64,000 bases of DNA. Source: Candidatus Hermodarchaeum yapensis. Its GTDB lineage: Archaea; Asgardarchaeota; Hermodarchaeia; Hermodarchaeales; Hermodarchaeaceae. The notes beneath the pieces were generated by a model. It was not told the origin of the DNA. It did not search any database and was given only the letters and a program-made list of their open reading frames with translations. This document shows positions 7,921 to 17,244 of this stretch, piece after piece (the stretch's first letter is position 1; each line of letters opens with the position of its first letter). The stretch is taken from the NCBI GenBank assembly GCA_016840405.1, contig JAEOSK010000009.1:1-64000 (forward strand), read 5' to 3'. A program made the position numbers and the translations under genes.

Positions 7921-8847
7921 GTGTCCCGAAAAATGTTGGATCAGTTTGGTTTGCATTTGCAAAGTATCAAATCTGTTCCAGGAGTTGAAAACTCTGTATT
8001 AGTCCAGCGTGATGGCTACCCGATTTCCAGTAGTGGTGTGTGGTTATCAGAAAATGAAATTTTTGGATTGTCTTCTTCTGCTGCAGCGATTCTCTCAGTA
8101 GCCCAACGACTCCATGAAGATCTGTATTATGTCTTAATAGAAGGAGAACGCAGTAAATTTTTACTGGCTACATTACCCCGTGCCGTAAATTATTTTATTA
8201 CTGTAACTACACAGAGTAACAGCAATCTTGGTGCTTTATTGTTACAATTGGAACGGACAATTACTCATCTTGATGAAGCCCTTTGGAATGAGCATTTCAT
8301 TCCTCCTTTACGCACATTTGAACAGAATGAAAGAGCCAAGATATTTGATTCTTTTAATGTGCGAAAAGGCCCCCGAAGAACGTGGTCAACAGGAACATTG
8401 AATCTTACAATAACCGAAAATGCTGCTCAGCAAATTACTGATATTGTTTCTGACTTTCTGCACGCCTTACCTTCAGCTCAAACAGGAGAAGTTTGTCTTG
8501 AAGGGGGATACTTAATTCCTACACAAAGATACAACGAAGGCGTTCGTATTCGGAATTCAACTCTTACATATACGCTTTTTGACACTTCCAGAAAAGTTGC
8601 CCAATTAGTAAAACGAACTAGCATTCTACAAGTGCTATGCGATTGCGGTACAAGTCAGCATTTTATTTACAAACTTCAAGGAGGATTGTTTAGCACTTTC
8701 ATAAGAAAAGATTCGACGCGGCTAGGATTACTCCGTTTGATAATTCCCAATTTTATTGCAGAAATTGAATCCGTACTGCAAAAAGCACCAATAGCACAAC
8801 GACCTAACCTCGATGTGGACGGTTTTTTGGAGGCAATAGCTCGATGA
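7921..8847 (+). CDS. Roadblock/LC7 domain protein (MglB-like)
   Basis: The 308-residue protein begins with a Roadblock/LC7 domain (about residues 8-115): IKSVPGVENSVLVQRDGYPI, a central helix SSSAAAILSVAQRL, and a final helix LGALLLQLERTI. Roadblock proteins act as partners or GTPase activators of MglA-type small GTPases, one of which is encoded two genes downstream. The C-terminal 190 residues are not recognised and may be a second, diverged domain. I chose GTG 7921 because GGAG at 7907-7910 is well spaced; ATG 7933 is the alternative. The gene overlaps the next by 4 nt (ATGA). Confidence 0.82.
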   Translation: MSRKMLDQFGLHLQSIKSVPGVENSVLVQRDGYPISSSGVWLSENEIFGLSSSAAAILSVAQRLHEDLYYVLIEGERSKFLLATLPRAVNYFITVTTQSNSNLGALLLQLERTITHLDEALWNEHFIPPLRTFEQNERAKIFDSFNVRKGPRRTWSTGTLNLTITENAAQQITDIVSDFLHALPSAQTGEVCLEGGYLIPTQRYNEGVRIRNSTLTYTLFDTSRKVAQLVKRTSILQVLCDCGTSQHFIYKLQGGLFSTFIRKDSTRLGLLRLIIPNFIAEIESVLQKAPIAQRPNLDVDGFLEAIAR

Positions 8848-9728
8848 ACACCTTTCTTGATAATGTTTTGAATACCCTCGGTAGAAAACAACTTGCAATA
8901 GTTCTAAGGTCTGTTTTGGATAGGTATCCTGTAATCATTCACGGAGATTCACCAGAAGTTATCGATTCAATTGCTGAAACTCTTGTGAATTTAGTTCCTC
9001 ACCGTAAAGAAGTAGTTTTTGGCTCTGATTTCGTTTCCTATTCAGAACATGAGCGAATGATGAACCATGAAAGAAGCGATTACAATGGAGAACGAATAGT
9101 ATACCGTTCTCCGTCAACATCAACTGAGTTACTTCGTAGTCAGATTAACGACTTTCAAGGATGGATTATGGCCATTAATCAGAATGACATAGAGGAAGTA
9201 AAGAGCAAACTTGGTCAAGCTTCTCCAATTATTATGCGATTTGCAGAGGGAGTCCTAAAATTAGAATCGAATGGCACCCCAATGGCAATCACAAATACTC
9301 GCTTTGAGGAAAAGCTGTTAGAAAAAGTAACCTCGGAGACTGGTACAAAAATGGAGAGGATTACTAGGATTTTACGCCGAGCGGCCCAGGGAAAAGTAAG
9401 TGAAAGATTAGAAAAAAGTCTGATTGATCTGAAACAGGAAGAGGAAAGGGTCCGACAGAGCTTATACAGAGAACATATTCAGGGGTTTGTTGAAGCGGCG
9501 TGGAGGGTTATGATCATCTTAATGCGGCTTAGACTATTGCAGGGTGTTGGAGTAAAATCAGTAATCTCTGATAAGATGTTAAGGCAGGCAATAGATTATC
9601 AGGGATCTTCAATTGATCGCCTTATGGATTTTATAAAAGCCGAGTGGGGTGAAGATTTTCGAAGTTCTGTTCAAGATGGGGCAGGACATCAATTTGGCGA
9701 TAGACTGGAAGGGTTTTGGTCAATTTAA
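8844..9728 (+). CDS. Unknown protein between Roadblock and GTPase genes
   Basis: 294 residues, no family recognised. The N-terminal half looks alpha/beta (PVIIHGDSPEVIDSIAETLV, then VVFGSDF) but has no Walker A motif. The C-terminal half is helical with a charged coiled-coil stretch at about 200-235 (EKSLIDLKQEEERVRQ). Start codon overlaps the Roadblock stop, and the GTPase gene follows after 20 bp, so the three probably form one operon. A role as adaptor or effector of the GTPase is suggested only by this linkage. Confidence 0.7.
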   Translation: MNTFLDNVLNTLGRKQLAIVLRSVLDRYPVIIHGDSPEVIDSIAETLVNLVPHRKEVVFGSDFVSYSEHERMMNHERSDYNGERIVYRSPSTSTELLRSQINDFQGWIMAINQNDIEEVKSKLGQASPIIMRFAEGVLKLESNGTPMAITNTRFEEKLLEKVTSETGTKMERITRILRRAAQGKVSERLEKSLIDLKQEEERVRQSLYREHIQGFVEAAWRVMIILMRLRLLQGVGVKSVISDKMLRQAIDYQGSSIDRLMDFIKAEWGEDFRSSVQDGAGHQFGDRLEGFWSI

Positions 9729-9748
9729 GGCCAAGAGGTGAATGACCG

Positions 9749-10339
9749 TTGTTAATAGATTGGAGTCAACATATTATTCAAACAAAGATTGTTTATTATG
9801 GACCAGCGATGAGTGGAAAAACCGAGAGCATACGTGCCCTCTTTAAGCATCTCAATATTTTATCTCGGCTTGAATCAATTGAGACAACATCAGGTCGTAC
9901 CCTCTTTTTTGATTACGGACCGATTGAACTTGTCCATGGTGATTGGATTATTCAGATTCATATTTGGTCTGCAACCGGACAGGACTACTATGCAGAAACC
10001 CGTTCTACTGTTTTAGCAGGAACAGATGGTATTGTATTTGTTGCCGATTCTAACCCGAGTTTGATACATGAAAATTTACGATGTTGGGAGGAACTGAAAG
10101 GGTTTTTTGGACCACAACTTTCAACAAATATTCCCGTAGTTTTCGCTTTGAATAAACGTGATTTGTGGCCGGCTATCAATCAGTTTGATTTTGTAAATGC
10201 CTTGGAGTTGAATGGGACCTCTCTAATCTTTGAAACAGTTGCTACACAAGGAACGTTCGTCATTGAAGTTTTACAAGAGATGTTACGAAACATTTTGCTG
10301 GGCTCGAATCTTGCACAACCCAAAAAGATAGGTACATAG
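9749..10339 (+). CDS. MglA-like small Ras-family GTPase
   Basis: 196-residue small GTPase. G1 is GPAMSGKT (about 19-26); switch I contains TLFFDYGPIEL, diagnostic of the MglA family; G3 is WSATGQDYY, where MglA proteins also lack the usual Asp; G4 is NKRD (about 133-136). No lipidation signal is seen. MglA/Roadblock pairs set cell polarity in bacteria, and Asgard archaea carry many related GTPases. TTG start with AGAGGTGA ribosome site 7 nt upstream; the frame is closed just before it. Its regulator is probably the Roadblock protein of the same operon. Confidence 0.9.
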   Translation: MLIDWSQHIIQTKIVYYGPAMSGKTESIRALFKHLNILSRLESIETTSGRTLFFDYGPIELVHGDWIIQIHIWSATGQDYYAETRSTVLAGTDGIVFVADSNPSLIHENLRCWEELKGFFGPQLSTNIPVVFALNKRDLWPAINQFDFVNALELNGTSLIFETVATQGTFVIEVLQEMLRNILLGSNLAQPKKIGT

Positions 10340-10378
10340 GTCAGCATTTCAAATTATCTCAAATAGGAGATTTTCGAA

Positions 10379-11257
10379 ATGCGCGCTTCTGAGCTAGAGG
10401 ATGTTTTTGTTACGTTATTACGCCTGGCTGTTACTGATTTACCTCAGGATGTAGTAAACAGTTTAGAACAAGCATTGAAGTTAGAAAGTAACTCCACGGC
10501 GCAGAGCCAACTTGAAGCGATAATTGAAAACATCAAACTTGCTCGTCAACGTTCAATTCCAATGTGCCAAGATACCGGAATCCAGATTTTCTATTTAACA
10601 GTCGGATCAAAATTTCCACTGATTAGTGAAATTCCTCAAATACTCGAAAATGCAGTCAGAAAAGGAACCCAAGAAATCCCATTGAGACCAAACACCGTAA
10701 ATCCGTTGTTTCACAAAAACCCTGGTGACAATACCGGTCGATATATTCCTTGGATTAATTGGAAGATTGTAAAAGGGAATGACCTGCAAATAACTGCCTT
10801 CCCTAAAGGTGGGGGGTCGGAAAATGTTTGTCAGTTGAGAATGCTCACCCCAGGTCAAGGTTTGAAGGGAATGAAACAGTTTGTGATTGACGCGGTTATT
10901 GAAACAGGAGCGAAAGCTTGCCCTCCCATAATAATTGGTATTGGAATTGGCGGAGGTGCGGATATTTGTATGAAGCTTGCAAAAGAACAGCTCCTGCGTC
11001 CTGTTGGGCAACGCCATCCTGACCAAAGGATTGCAGACATGGAAGAAGAGTTGTTGGAGGCTATTAATAAAACTGGAATCGGACCAATGGGCTTGGGTGG
11101 AGATACAACGAGTTTGGATGTGCATATTGATTTCGCTATGCGACATCCAGCTTCATTTCCAGTGGGTTTAGCTGTGCAATGTTGGGCTGCAAGGCGCGCA
11201 TCAGCAACGATTACTAGTGAGGGAAGAGTCGAATTTACTTCACACAGAGTTGAGTAA
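10379..11257 (+). CDS. fumA: Fumarate hydratase class I, alpha subunit
   Basis: Iron-sulfur hydratase subunit (N-terminal domain) of the two-subunit class I fumarase/tartrate dehydratase family; interconverts fumarate and malate. 292 residues, with PMCQDTG at 61-67 (a cluster cysteine), PNTVNPLFHKNPGDNTG, GGGSENVC, GIGIGGGADICMKLAK and GPMGLGGDTTSLDVH, all conserved family blocks. The beta subunit starts one base after the stop codon. The pair converges on a fumarate reductase/succinate dehydrogenase-like operon, placing it in the C4 part of the TCA cycle. L-tartrate dehydratase is the alternative substrate assignment. Confidence 0.92.
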   Translation: MRASELEDVFVTLLRLAVTDLPQDVVNSLEQALKLESNSTAQSQLEAIIENIKLARQRSIPMCQDTGIQIFYLTVGSKFPLISEIPQILENAVRKGTQEIPLRPNTVNPLFHKNPGDNTGRYIPWINWKIVKGNDLQITAFPKGGGSENVCQLRMLTPGQGLKGMKQFVIDAVIETGAKACPPIIIGIGIGGGADICMKLAKEQLLRPVGQRHPDQRIADMEEELLEAINKTGIGPMGLGGDTTSLDVHIDFAMRHPASFPVGLAVQCWAARRASATITSEGRVEFTSHRVE

Positions 11258-11258
11258 G

Positions 11259-11858
11259 ATGCCAATATACGAACTAACCACACCGATTGCCGAAGATGAC
11301 GTTAGGAAACTCCGAGTCAATGATTTGATATACATTACAGGTACAATTTTTACAGCACGTGATGAAGCTCATGAACGGGCTTTGGAATGGTTCAAAGCAA
11401 ACAAGCCTTTGCCTATCGACCCAACTGGATTAGCGGTATTTCATTGTGGACCGATTGTGCGACAAATGAAAGAAGGATGGGAAATGATTGCAGCTGGACC
11501 TACTACTAGTACACGAATGGAGATGTTTGAGGATAAATTCATTGAAGCCTTTCAAGTTCGTGTAATTATTGGAAAAGGAGGCATGGGTTCCAAAACCGCA
11601 ACAGCAATGAAAAAAGTTGGAGCCGTTTATGGTGCGTTTACAGGAGGTGCAGCTGTTTTAGCCGCAAAAGCCGTTCGCCGCATCACAGATGTTGCTTGGC
11701 TCGATCTTGGAATGCCTGAAGCTCTTTGGATAATGGAAGTCGAGCGATTTGGCCCGTTAATTGTTGCAATTGACGCTACTGGTGAGAACCTTTTTGAACG
11801 TGTACAAACATCTGTCGAAAAAAACCGTGAAAAAGCTTACAAACTAGCTGGCATCTAA
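11259..11858 (+). CDS. fumB: Fumarate hydratase class I, beta subunit
   Basis: C-terminal (swivel) domain subunit of class I fumarase, 199 residues. It starts MPIYELTTPI and contains LRVNDLIYITGTIFTARDEAH, FHCGPIVRQ, GPTTSTRM and the glycine loop GKGGMG, all typical. Start ATG 11259 directly follows the alpha subunit stop; an in-frame upstream ATG lies inside the alpha gene and is unlikely. The two subunits form the active hydratase. Confidence 0.92.
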   Translation: MPIYELTTPIAEDDVRKLRVNDLIYITGTIFTARDEAHERALEWFKANKPLPIDPTGLAVFHCGPIVRQMKEGWEMIAAGPTTSTRMEMFEDKFIEAFQVRVIIGKGGMGSKTATAMKKVGAVYGAFTGGAAVLAAKAVRRITDVAWLDLGMPEALWIMEVERFGPLIVAIDATGENLFERVQTSVEKNREKAYKLAGI

Positions 11859-11864
11859 ACCATA

Positions 11865-13433
11865 CTATTTCAAACTTTCACCACGATATGACGCCGCCAT
11901 GAGATCGGTAATATTCATCACTTTGATATCCGAACCTGCCTTCTTTACCGCATCTAATAGCTGGATGAAACAAAAAGAACAGCTAGTTGCTATCACATCT
12001 GGTTTTGCTGCACTAAGAATGTCAAATTTAATTCCCGCGATTTCTTCAGAAAGCTCTCTGCGACCTGCTCGCACTCCTCCACCAGCCCCACAACATCGAT
12101 CACTGTCTTCAACATCAATAAATTCAATACCAGGAATCATGCGAAGAAGCCTTCGAGGTTCCTCACTAATTCCTTGATGCCGGTTCAAATGACAAGGATC
12201 ATGATAAACCACCCTAATTGGCAGAGGTTTTAGATCCTTTTGGTTAATTTGTTCAAGCCCAACTTCTCTGACTAAATACTCAGTTATGTCGAAGGGTTCG
12301 AAGTCATAAGGGGGTTTATTTTTCTCGTGGAGAACAATCGGCCAATCCTGTTTAATAGTTGACATACATCCAGGACAAAGACCAATCACTTTTTTGACGC
12401 CCCTTTCTGCGAAGGATTTAGTATTTCGGAGAACCATATCATGAGCAACAGTTCGTGCTCCTGTTCGAAAAGCAACACTGCAGCAACAAACAAAATCCTT
12501 AGGAATGTGTACTCGTACATTGTTGCGTTTCAAGACTTCAACTACATTTAGTCCTACTTGTTGAATTCTCAAATTGATTAGACAACCTGGGAAAAAAAGT
12601 ACCTCATCAATTGGGTTATCAACTTCGATAACTTCAGATAGCAGGTCAGTAAGAGGAGGGGTCTTCACATCAACAGCGTATCCTGTGTCTTCAATTTGTG
12701 AAATAAAGCCTTCATGTCCTTCTAAAGGACCCAATTCACGCTCAACAGCAAGAGCCCGTAGGCCTTCTACTGCTTTTCGTCGAGTATCTATGTGTTTGGG
12801 GATGCAGACCTCCTTACATATTCCACAGCTGGTGCAATCATAAACCCCGCTACTAACTGCCATTTGAACTCGATCACCTTGATCACGAGGGTCAAATTCA
12901 AAGCTTGCCAGTTCACGCATTGCAATAGGACCAGGAAATTCTTGTTTTGCAGACTCGACAGCTGGGCAAGCGGCATAACAGGAGAAACATTCGATGCATG
13001 CTCGTAATTCCATTGCAGATGAAATTTCCTCGCGTGTTAGTATTTCTGGGCGACCAGGCGCAGAGGTTCGTTCAAGGTAAGGACGGAGTTTTTCAATGCG
13101 TCTAAAACCAGGTCCGAGATCTACAACAAGATCTCGGATTATTGGAAATTTAGGTAGTGGTTCTAGCACATAGTTATTGTTAGGATCGACCACTGTACGA
13201 CATGCAAGTCCTGGTACCCCATTGATGTTAATGGCACAAGATCCGCATTGTCCAGTTCTACAATTCCAACGGTAGGCTAGAGAGGAATCAAGATTTCGGA
13301 AGATATAATGTAGCGCATCTAAGACGCCCTGACGATCTGTATAAGGAACTTTATAGGTGACGAATTTCGGTTCATCATCTAAATCTGGATTATATCGTTG
13401 GATTCGAAATTTCACAACTTGGTTTTTTGGCAT
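11865..13433 (-). CDS. TfrB-like fumarate reductase Fe-S subunit with HdrD-type domain
   Basis: 522-residue fusion of an SdhB-type iron-sulfur protein and a heterodisulfide-reductase-like part. In order: a [2Fe-2S] site (CRTGQCGSC plus a fourth Cys, about 58-78), two [4Fe-4S] motifs (CIECFSCYAACP and CTSCGICKEVC), then two CCG-type domains (PGC, CCCSVAFRTGA, CPGC, DPCH, CCGAGGG). This is the architecture of thiol:fumarate reductase TfrB and of non-classical succinate dehydrogenases. ATG 13433 has a TGAGG ribosome site and lies 20 bp past sdhA; a start at 13481 would overlap it. No membrane anchor gene is adjacent, so electrons may come from soluble thiols or from a quinone-independent partner. 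Confidence 0.9.
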   Translation of the reverse strand: MPKNQVVKFRIQRYNPDLDDEPKFVTYKVPYTDRQGVLDALHYIFRNLDSSLAYRWNCRTGQCGSCAININGVPGLACRTVVDPNNNYVLEPLPKFPIIRDLVVDLGPGFRRIEKLRPYLERTSAPGRPEILTREEISSAMELRACIECFSCYAACPAVESAKQEFPGPIAMRELASFEFDPRDQGDRVQMAVSSGVYDCTSCGICKEVCIPKHIDTRRKAVEGLRALAVERELGPLEGHEGFISQIEDTGYAVDVKTPPLTDLLSEVIEVDNPIDEVLFFPGCLINLRIQQVGLNVVEVLKRNNVRVHIPKDFVCCCSVAFRTGARTVAHDMVLRNTKSFAERGVKKVIGLCPGCMSTIKQDWPIVLHEKNKPPYDFEPFDITEYLVREVGLEQINQKDLKPLPIRVVYHDPCHLNRHQGISEEPRRLLRMIPGIEFIDVEDSDRCCGAGGGVRAGRRELSEEIAGIKFDILSAAKPDVIATSCSFCFIQLLDAVKKAGSDIKVMNITDLMAASYRGESLK

Positions 13434-13453
13434 TAACTTTAGCCTCAAATTTC

Positions 13454-15160
13454 TTAATTCGTAACCCAAGGTGGCTGCCATTTTGTGACAATTATTTGTG
13501 TTTTTTTGAGTGCCATCAGACCCTTGCTTTGTGATATTATGATATTAGCAAACCATCTCTTATTATCTGGATTTGGATAATCAGTTCGATAATGTGCGCC
13601 TCTTGATTCCTTGCGGAGAAGCGCAGCTCGAACAATCATCTCTGCAACAAGTGTCATATCTTGTAGCTCTAGGGCACTGATCCACTCTGTATTATAGCGC
13701 GTGGTTTTATTACGAACAGAAAGTTTTGAAGCAATCTGTTCTTGTTGGTGTTTGATAAATTTGAGTGCTGCATTTAGGTCTTGTTCATTTCTGAATAACC
13801 CAGCTTTTTCCCACATTGTGCGTTGTAAACGCTCCGTTTCCTTAGAAGGAATTACGTCTTCCTCCCTTTCCAAGGGCGTCATAACGCGTGAATATTCTTC
13901 CTGAATGATTTTCCTATTAAGAACGGGAGTTGGTGCAGTTGCGGCATATTTTGAAGCGGAATCACCAGCAATTTTACCGAACACTTGACCAGCTGCTAAA
14001 GCATTACCACCTAGTCTGTTGCCACCGTGAACTCCTCCTGCTACTTCTCCTGCTGCGAAAAGACCTTGAAGGTTTGTGCCACAAGAACTATCGATTCTTA
14101 GTCCTCCCATTACATGGTGAGCAGTAGGAGTGACTTCCATTGGTTCTTTTCGAATATCAATACCGATATCAAGGAAGTCCTCTAACATTGTAGGAAGCCG
14201 TTCTTCAATTATTTTCGCAGGCAGAAATGAAACATCTAAATACACTGCTTGATTTTCCGTTCCTCGCCCTTCACGAATTTCAGTAGCTAATGATCTAGCA
14301 ACTTCATCACGTCCAGCAAGCTCCATTTGACGCGGGTTATATCGTTTCATAAACCGTTCGCCTTCTTTGTTCAGAAGAATGCCTCCCTCACCACGAACAC
14401 CTTCAGTCACTAATCGTCCACGAGCAGCCGGAGGAACAGCAGCTCCAGTTGGATGGAATTGAAATTGTTCCATATCAATTAACTCAACACCTGCTTTGTA
14501 AGCCATAGCATATCCACTACCAACATCTGCCTGAGCATTTGTAGTAACATCATAAATTCGTCCTGCACCGCCTGCAGCCATGACTATAGCGGGAGCCCTG
14601 AAAACTTGGAATTTTCCGGTTCGAATGTCTATAACTGAGACGCCAGCTATGCGCTTTTTATCGCGAAAAAGTGACGTGGCAAATACCTCGTCTATGATAT
14701 TAATATCACGTCTACGAAGTTCCTCGGTCAGAGTAGCTAAAACCTCATGCCCTGACCTATCTCCAGCGTAGCATGTTCGGCGAAAAGTTTGGTGCCCAAA
14801 AGGTCGTTGCATGATTAACCCATCAGGGGTTCGAGAAAAAATTGCCCCAAAATATTCAAGATCATATACACGTTGTGGCGCTTCATTCGCCAAGATTTCA
14901 GCAAGATTCTGATTGTTTAGGTAAGCTCCGGCCTTACAGGTATCATTTGCATGAATATCACATAAATCGTCAGGATCCAGATTAGCTAGCGCCGCGTTAA
15001 TTCCTCCTTCTGCCATTACCGTATGAGCTTTTCCAAGAATATCTTTGGTGATTATTGTGATTTCTTGATTAGAATCGGAGGCTGCAATGGCGGCACGACA
15101 TCCTGCGCCCCCCGCACCAATGACTAATACATCTGTTTCAATGATTTCGAAAGTCATCAT
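13454..15160 (-). CDS. sdhA: Fumarate reductase / succinate dehydrogenase flavoprotein (SdhA/TfrA-like)
   Basis: 568-residue FAD subunit that interconverts succinate and fumarate. Rossmann FAD site VLVIGAGGAGCRAAIA at 12-27; GKAHTVMAEGG holds His46, the position flavinylated in this family; substrate/capping region HPTGA...RGEGGILLNKEG; later HHVMGG and the second FAD loop GGNRLGGNAL. It overlaps the preceding small gene by 4 nt and is followed by the Fe-S subunit, forming one operon. L-aspartate oxidase is excluded by the partner subunit. Confidence 0.94.
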   Translation of the reverse strand: MMTFEIIETDVLVIGAGGAGCRAAIAASDSNQEITIITKDILGKAHTVMAEGGINAALANLDPDDLCDIHANDTCKAGAYLNNQNLAEILANEAPQRVYDLEYFGAIFSRTPDGLIMQRPFGHQTFRRTCYAGDRSGHEVLATLTEELRRRDINIIDEVFATSLFRDKKRIAGVSVIDIRTGKFQVFRAPAIVMAAGGAGRIYDVTTNAQADVGSGYAMAYKAGVELIDMEQFQFHPTGAAVPPAARGRLVTEGVRGEGGILLNKEGERFMKRYNPRQMELAGRDEVARSLATEIREGRGTENQAVYLDVSFLPAKIIEERLPTMLEDFLDIGIDIRKEPMEVTPTAHHVMGGLRIDSSCGTNLQGLFAAGEVAGGVHGGNRLGGNALAAGQVFGKIAGDSASKYAATAPTPVLNRKIIQEEYSRVMTPLEREEDVIPSKETERLQRTMWEKAGLFRNEQDLNAALKFIKHQQEQIASKLSVRNKTTRYNTEWISALELQDMTLVAEMIVRAALLRKESRGAHYRTDYPNPDNKRWFANIIISQSKGLMALKKTQIIVTKWQPPWVTN

Positions 15161-15618
15161 GATTTCCTCAATTCATTAGCGATTTTACTGAGTTTTAGTG
15201 GAGAACTAATGATCTTCTCTTTGAAAGTAAATCTTGATTCTAAGGGTTGGATAAGCGTTTGCAACACCCAATCCGAAGCTTTGGTTTGTGCAACCGCATA
15301 ATCTTCAGCTTCAGTGTTTCGGTCTATACGCATGAAGAAATTGAAAGGTTCTTGTTTTGTACTTTCTTTCGAGATAGCCCAGAAGGATTTCCCGCCTTCA
15401 GGAACGTTAATTGCTCCTGTCAGTTCGTACCACTCTTCAATTCTAATTTTCCCTTGCTCCTCTCGATCAAGACGAGCTTTTGTCATCTGAACATTTCGTA
15501 GTTCCGATACGTTTTGTAAAAATTGGTATAACGTTTCACTTGACTTTTTTAAATCAAAATCAGAAGTAGTTAATTTTACATATAGATCTGTTCGAAATAA
15601 TGGCATTGAGTTGTACAC
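15157..15618 (-). CDS. Unknown protein heading the fumarate reductase operon
   Basis: 153 residues, no domain recognised and no membrane segment. Mixed alpha/beta composition with a conserved-looking core (KSFWAISKES, FNFFMRID). The last codons overlap sdhA by 4 nt, so it is very likely translated with it. It could be an accessory or regulatory subunit. An alternative start is ATG 15606 (fifth residue). Confidence 0.6.
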   Translation of the reverse strand: MYNSMPLFRTDLYVKLTTSDFDLKKSSETLYQFLQNVSELRNVQMTKARLDREEQGKIRIEEWYELTGAINVPEGGKSFWAISKESTKQEPFNFFMRIDRNTEAEDYAVAQTKASDWVLQTLIQPLESRFTFKEKIISSPLKLSKIANELRKS

Positions 15619-15760
15619 CTTCTGTGGAGTCTCAGCAGCGGCAAAGTCTTAGAATGTATTAAACTTTACTCATTTTGTTGAATTGAAGCAGTGGATTGTA
15701 GATTAGAAATTTCGTTTTACGAGTTTTTATCACCTGATTTCTAAATTCCTTACGAGAACG

Positions 15761-17197
15761 ATGAGGATTCCTATAGCTAAGAAATATGAGCAGTCGATTT
15801 CAACAATATTTAGTTGCCTCAGTGTCAGCTTTTTCCTGCTTCTTATTCAACGATTTCTGTTTCTTGAGAACGCCATTAGAAACATACTCGTACTGCTAAT
15901 TATTTTCGTTTCATCAATTCTTGTTGTTAGAGTATTCTATTTTGAAAGAACGAACGAAGTCTTTGACCTAACTAACCCAACAATTTTTGAAACGGGTCTC
16001 CTAGTCTTTCAATCTCAACAAAATCGCTGTGCGGTCTTTTTTACATTTCACATATCGTCATGGAAACTGAAAAAAATACTAGCACAACGAACTCTAGCCA
16101 TACTACTCAAAATCTTGCCTGTTTCAACGATCGTAGCCCTTGAATGGACAACAAAAAGACAGTGTTTCATAAATTTCTACATCAAACTAGAGAAGTCTTC
16201 CTTCCTTACTCGAACCAGAGAGTTGGTTGATAACATAGACAGTAGTTTCAAAAAGATACTTGGAACTCCTTATGTTCACAAACTGAATGCCGAAGAATTG
16301 ATGAGGCATTTTTCTCTGGGAATTCCGGGGATTATTCGTCAAATTCAGGGGAAAGGGAAATATTTCATTAATGTACGAACAGATGTTACAGCAGAAAAAA
16401 GAGTGTTATCCCTAATTACTCCGGTGAACCGTGACACAATTAACCGGATTTTCACTGAATTTCCTTCTCAAATTACGAGGTTAATTTTACCAATACAACG
16501 CAAAGATAAGAATTTACAGATAGCTGAATCTTTTGTGATGATTTCAGATGAACCACCTAATAATAGGCGTTACAAACATTTTCAACAAAATGAAATTTCA
16601 CTGAATATACTTCATGCATCAAAATTACTGCGAACATTTGGTGATATATTATCCAGAAATATGATTCAAGATAATTACGAAATATCAGATTTCAAGAACG
16701 CCGTCGATTTCATTTTAAATATTGTCCCAAGAGCTCACCAACGTGAACTAGAGAAAAAACCACCAACTGAGCAAAAACCGCCCATAACTCCTCAGTATAT
16801 AAACCCTTCAACATGGAGGGAATTATTAATTCAATTCTGTACCGACCTAGAACTTTCCTGTGCAATCAATCCCCTTATTCATTTTGACAAAATCCCAATA
16901 AGATTTGATGCAAAAGTTTGTGAAAAAGCGTTTTTCATCGTGTCTCACACCAATGATCAGCAGCTAAGATGGCTAATCAACACATGGACGAAACTACATG
17001 AACCCAACGAGCAAAATGAAATTATTTTCTTAATCACTGAAGGCTCACAGAAGACTATAATAGAAGACATAGTCTCACCAACTTCGAAATCCCACCACCT
17101 CACTATTATTTCCACAGAGCAAGAGTTAAGAAAACAGTTAGAAAAACTTAAGAATCGAATTCTTACCGAAGGGGAAGCAGTAAACCAAGTTACTTAG
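15761..17197 (+). CDS. Unknown membrane-anchored protein
   Basis: 478 residues with two N-terminal transmembrane helices (about 15-33 and 38-56) and a large, presumably cytoplasmic domain. No family is recognised. The middle contains basic, alpha/beta segments; a proline-rich linker (about 328-345) separates a C-terminal alpha/beta domain with a pattern like FFIVSHTND...IIFLITEGS. The domain could be nuclease- or receptor-like, but I see no catalytic motif. It is followed by the S25e gene after 47 bp. Confidence 0.6.
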   Translation: MRIPIAKKYEQSISTIFSCLSVSFFLLLIQRFLFLENAIRNILVLLIIFVSSILVVRVFYFERTNEVFDLTNPTIFETGLLVFQSQQNRCAVFFTFHISSWKLKKILAQRTLAILLKILPVSTIVALEWTTKRQCFINFYIKLEKSSFLTRTRELVDNIDSSFKKILGTPYVHKLNAEELMRHFSLGIPGIIRQIQGKGKYFINVRTDVTAEKRVLSLITPVNRDTINRIFTEFPSQITRLILPIQRKDKNLQIAESFVMISDEPPNNRRYKHFQQNEISLNILHASKLLRTFGDILSRNMIQDNYEISDFKNAVDFILNIVPRAHQRELEKKPPTEQKPPITPQYINPSTWRELLIQFCTDLELSCAINPLIHFDKIPIRFDAKVCEKAFFIVSHTNDQQLRWLINTWTKLHEPNEQNEIIFLITEGSQKTIIEDIVSPTSKSHHLTIISTEQELRKQLEKLKNRILTEGEAVNQVT

Positions 17198-17244
17198 AAA
17201 ATTCTTTATAGGCTTTCTGACTTCCTTCAGAGAAGGTATTTCAA

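Noticed and set aside
7779-7988. 69-codon frame across the omegaRNA-like gene A (contains GMKQEA)
   Set aside because: The KQEA peptide is simply the translation of the RNA element's GAAGCAGGAAGC; the frame is not conserved in copy B.
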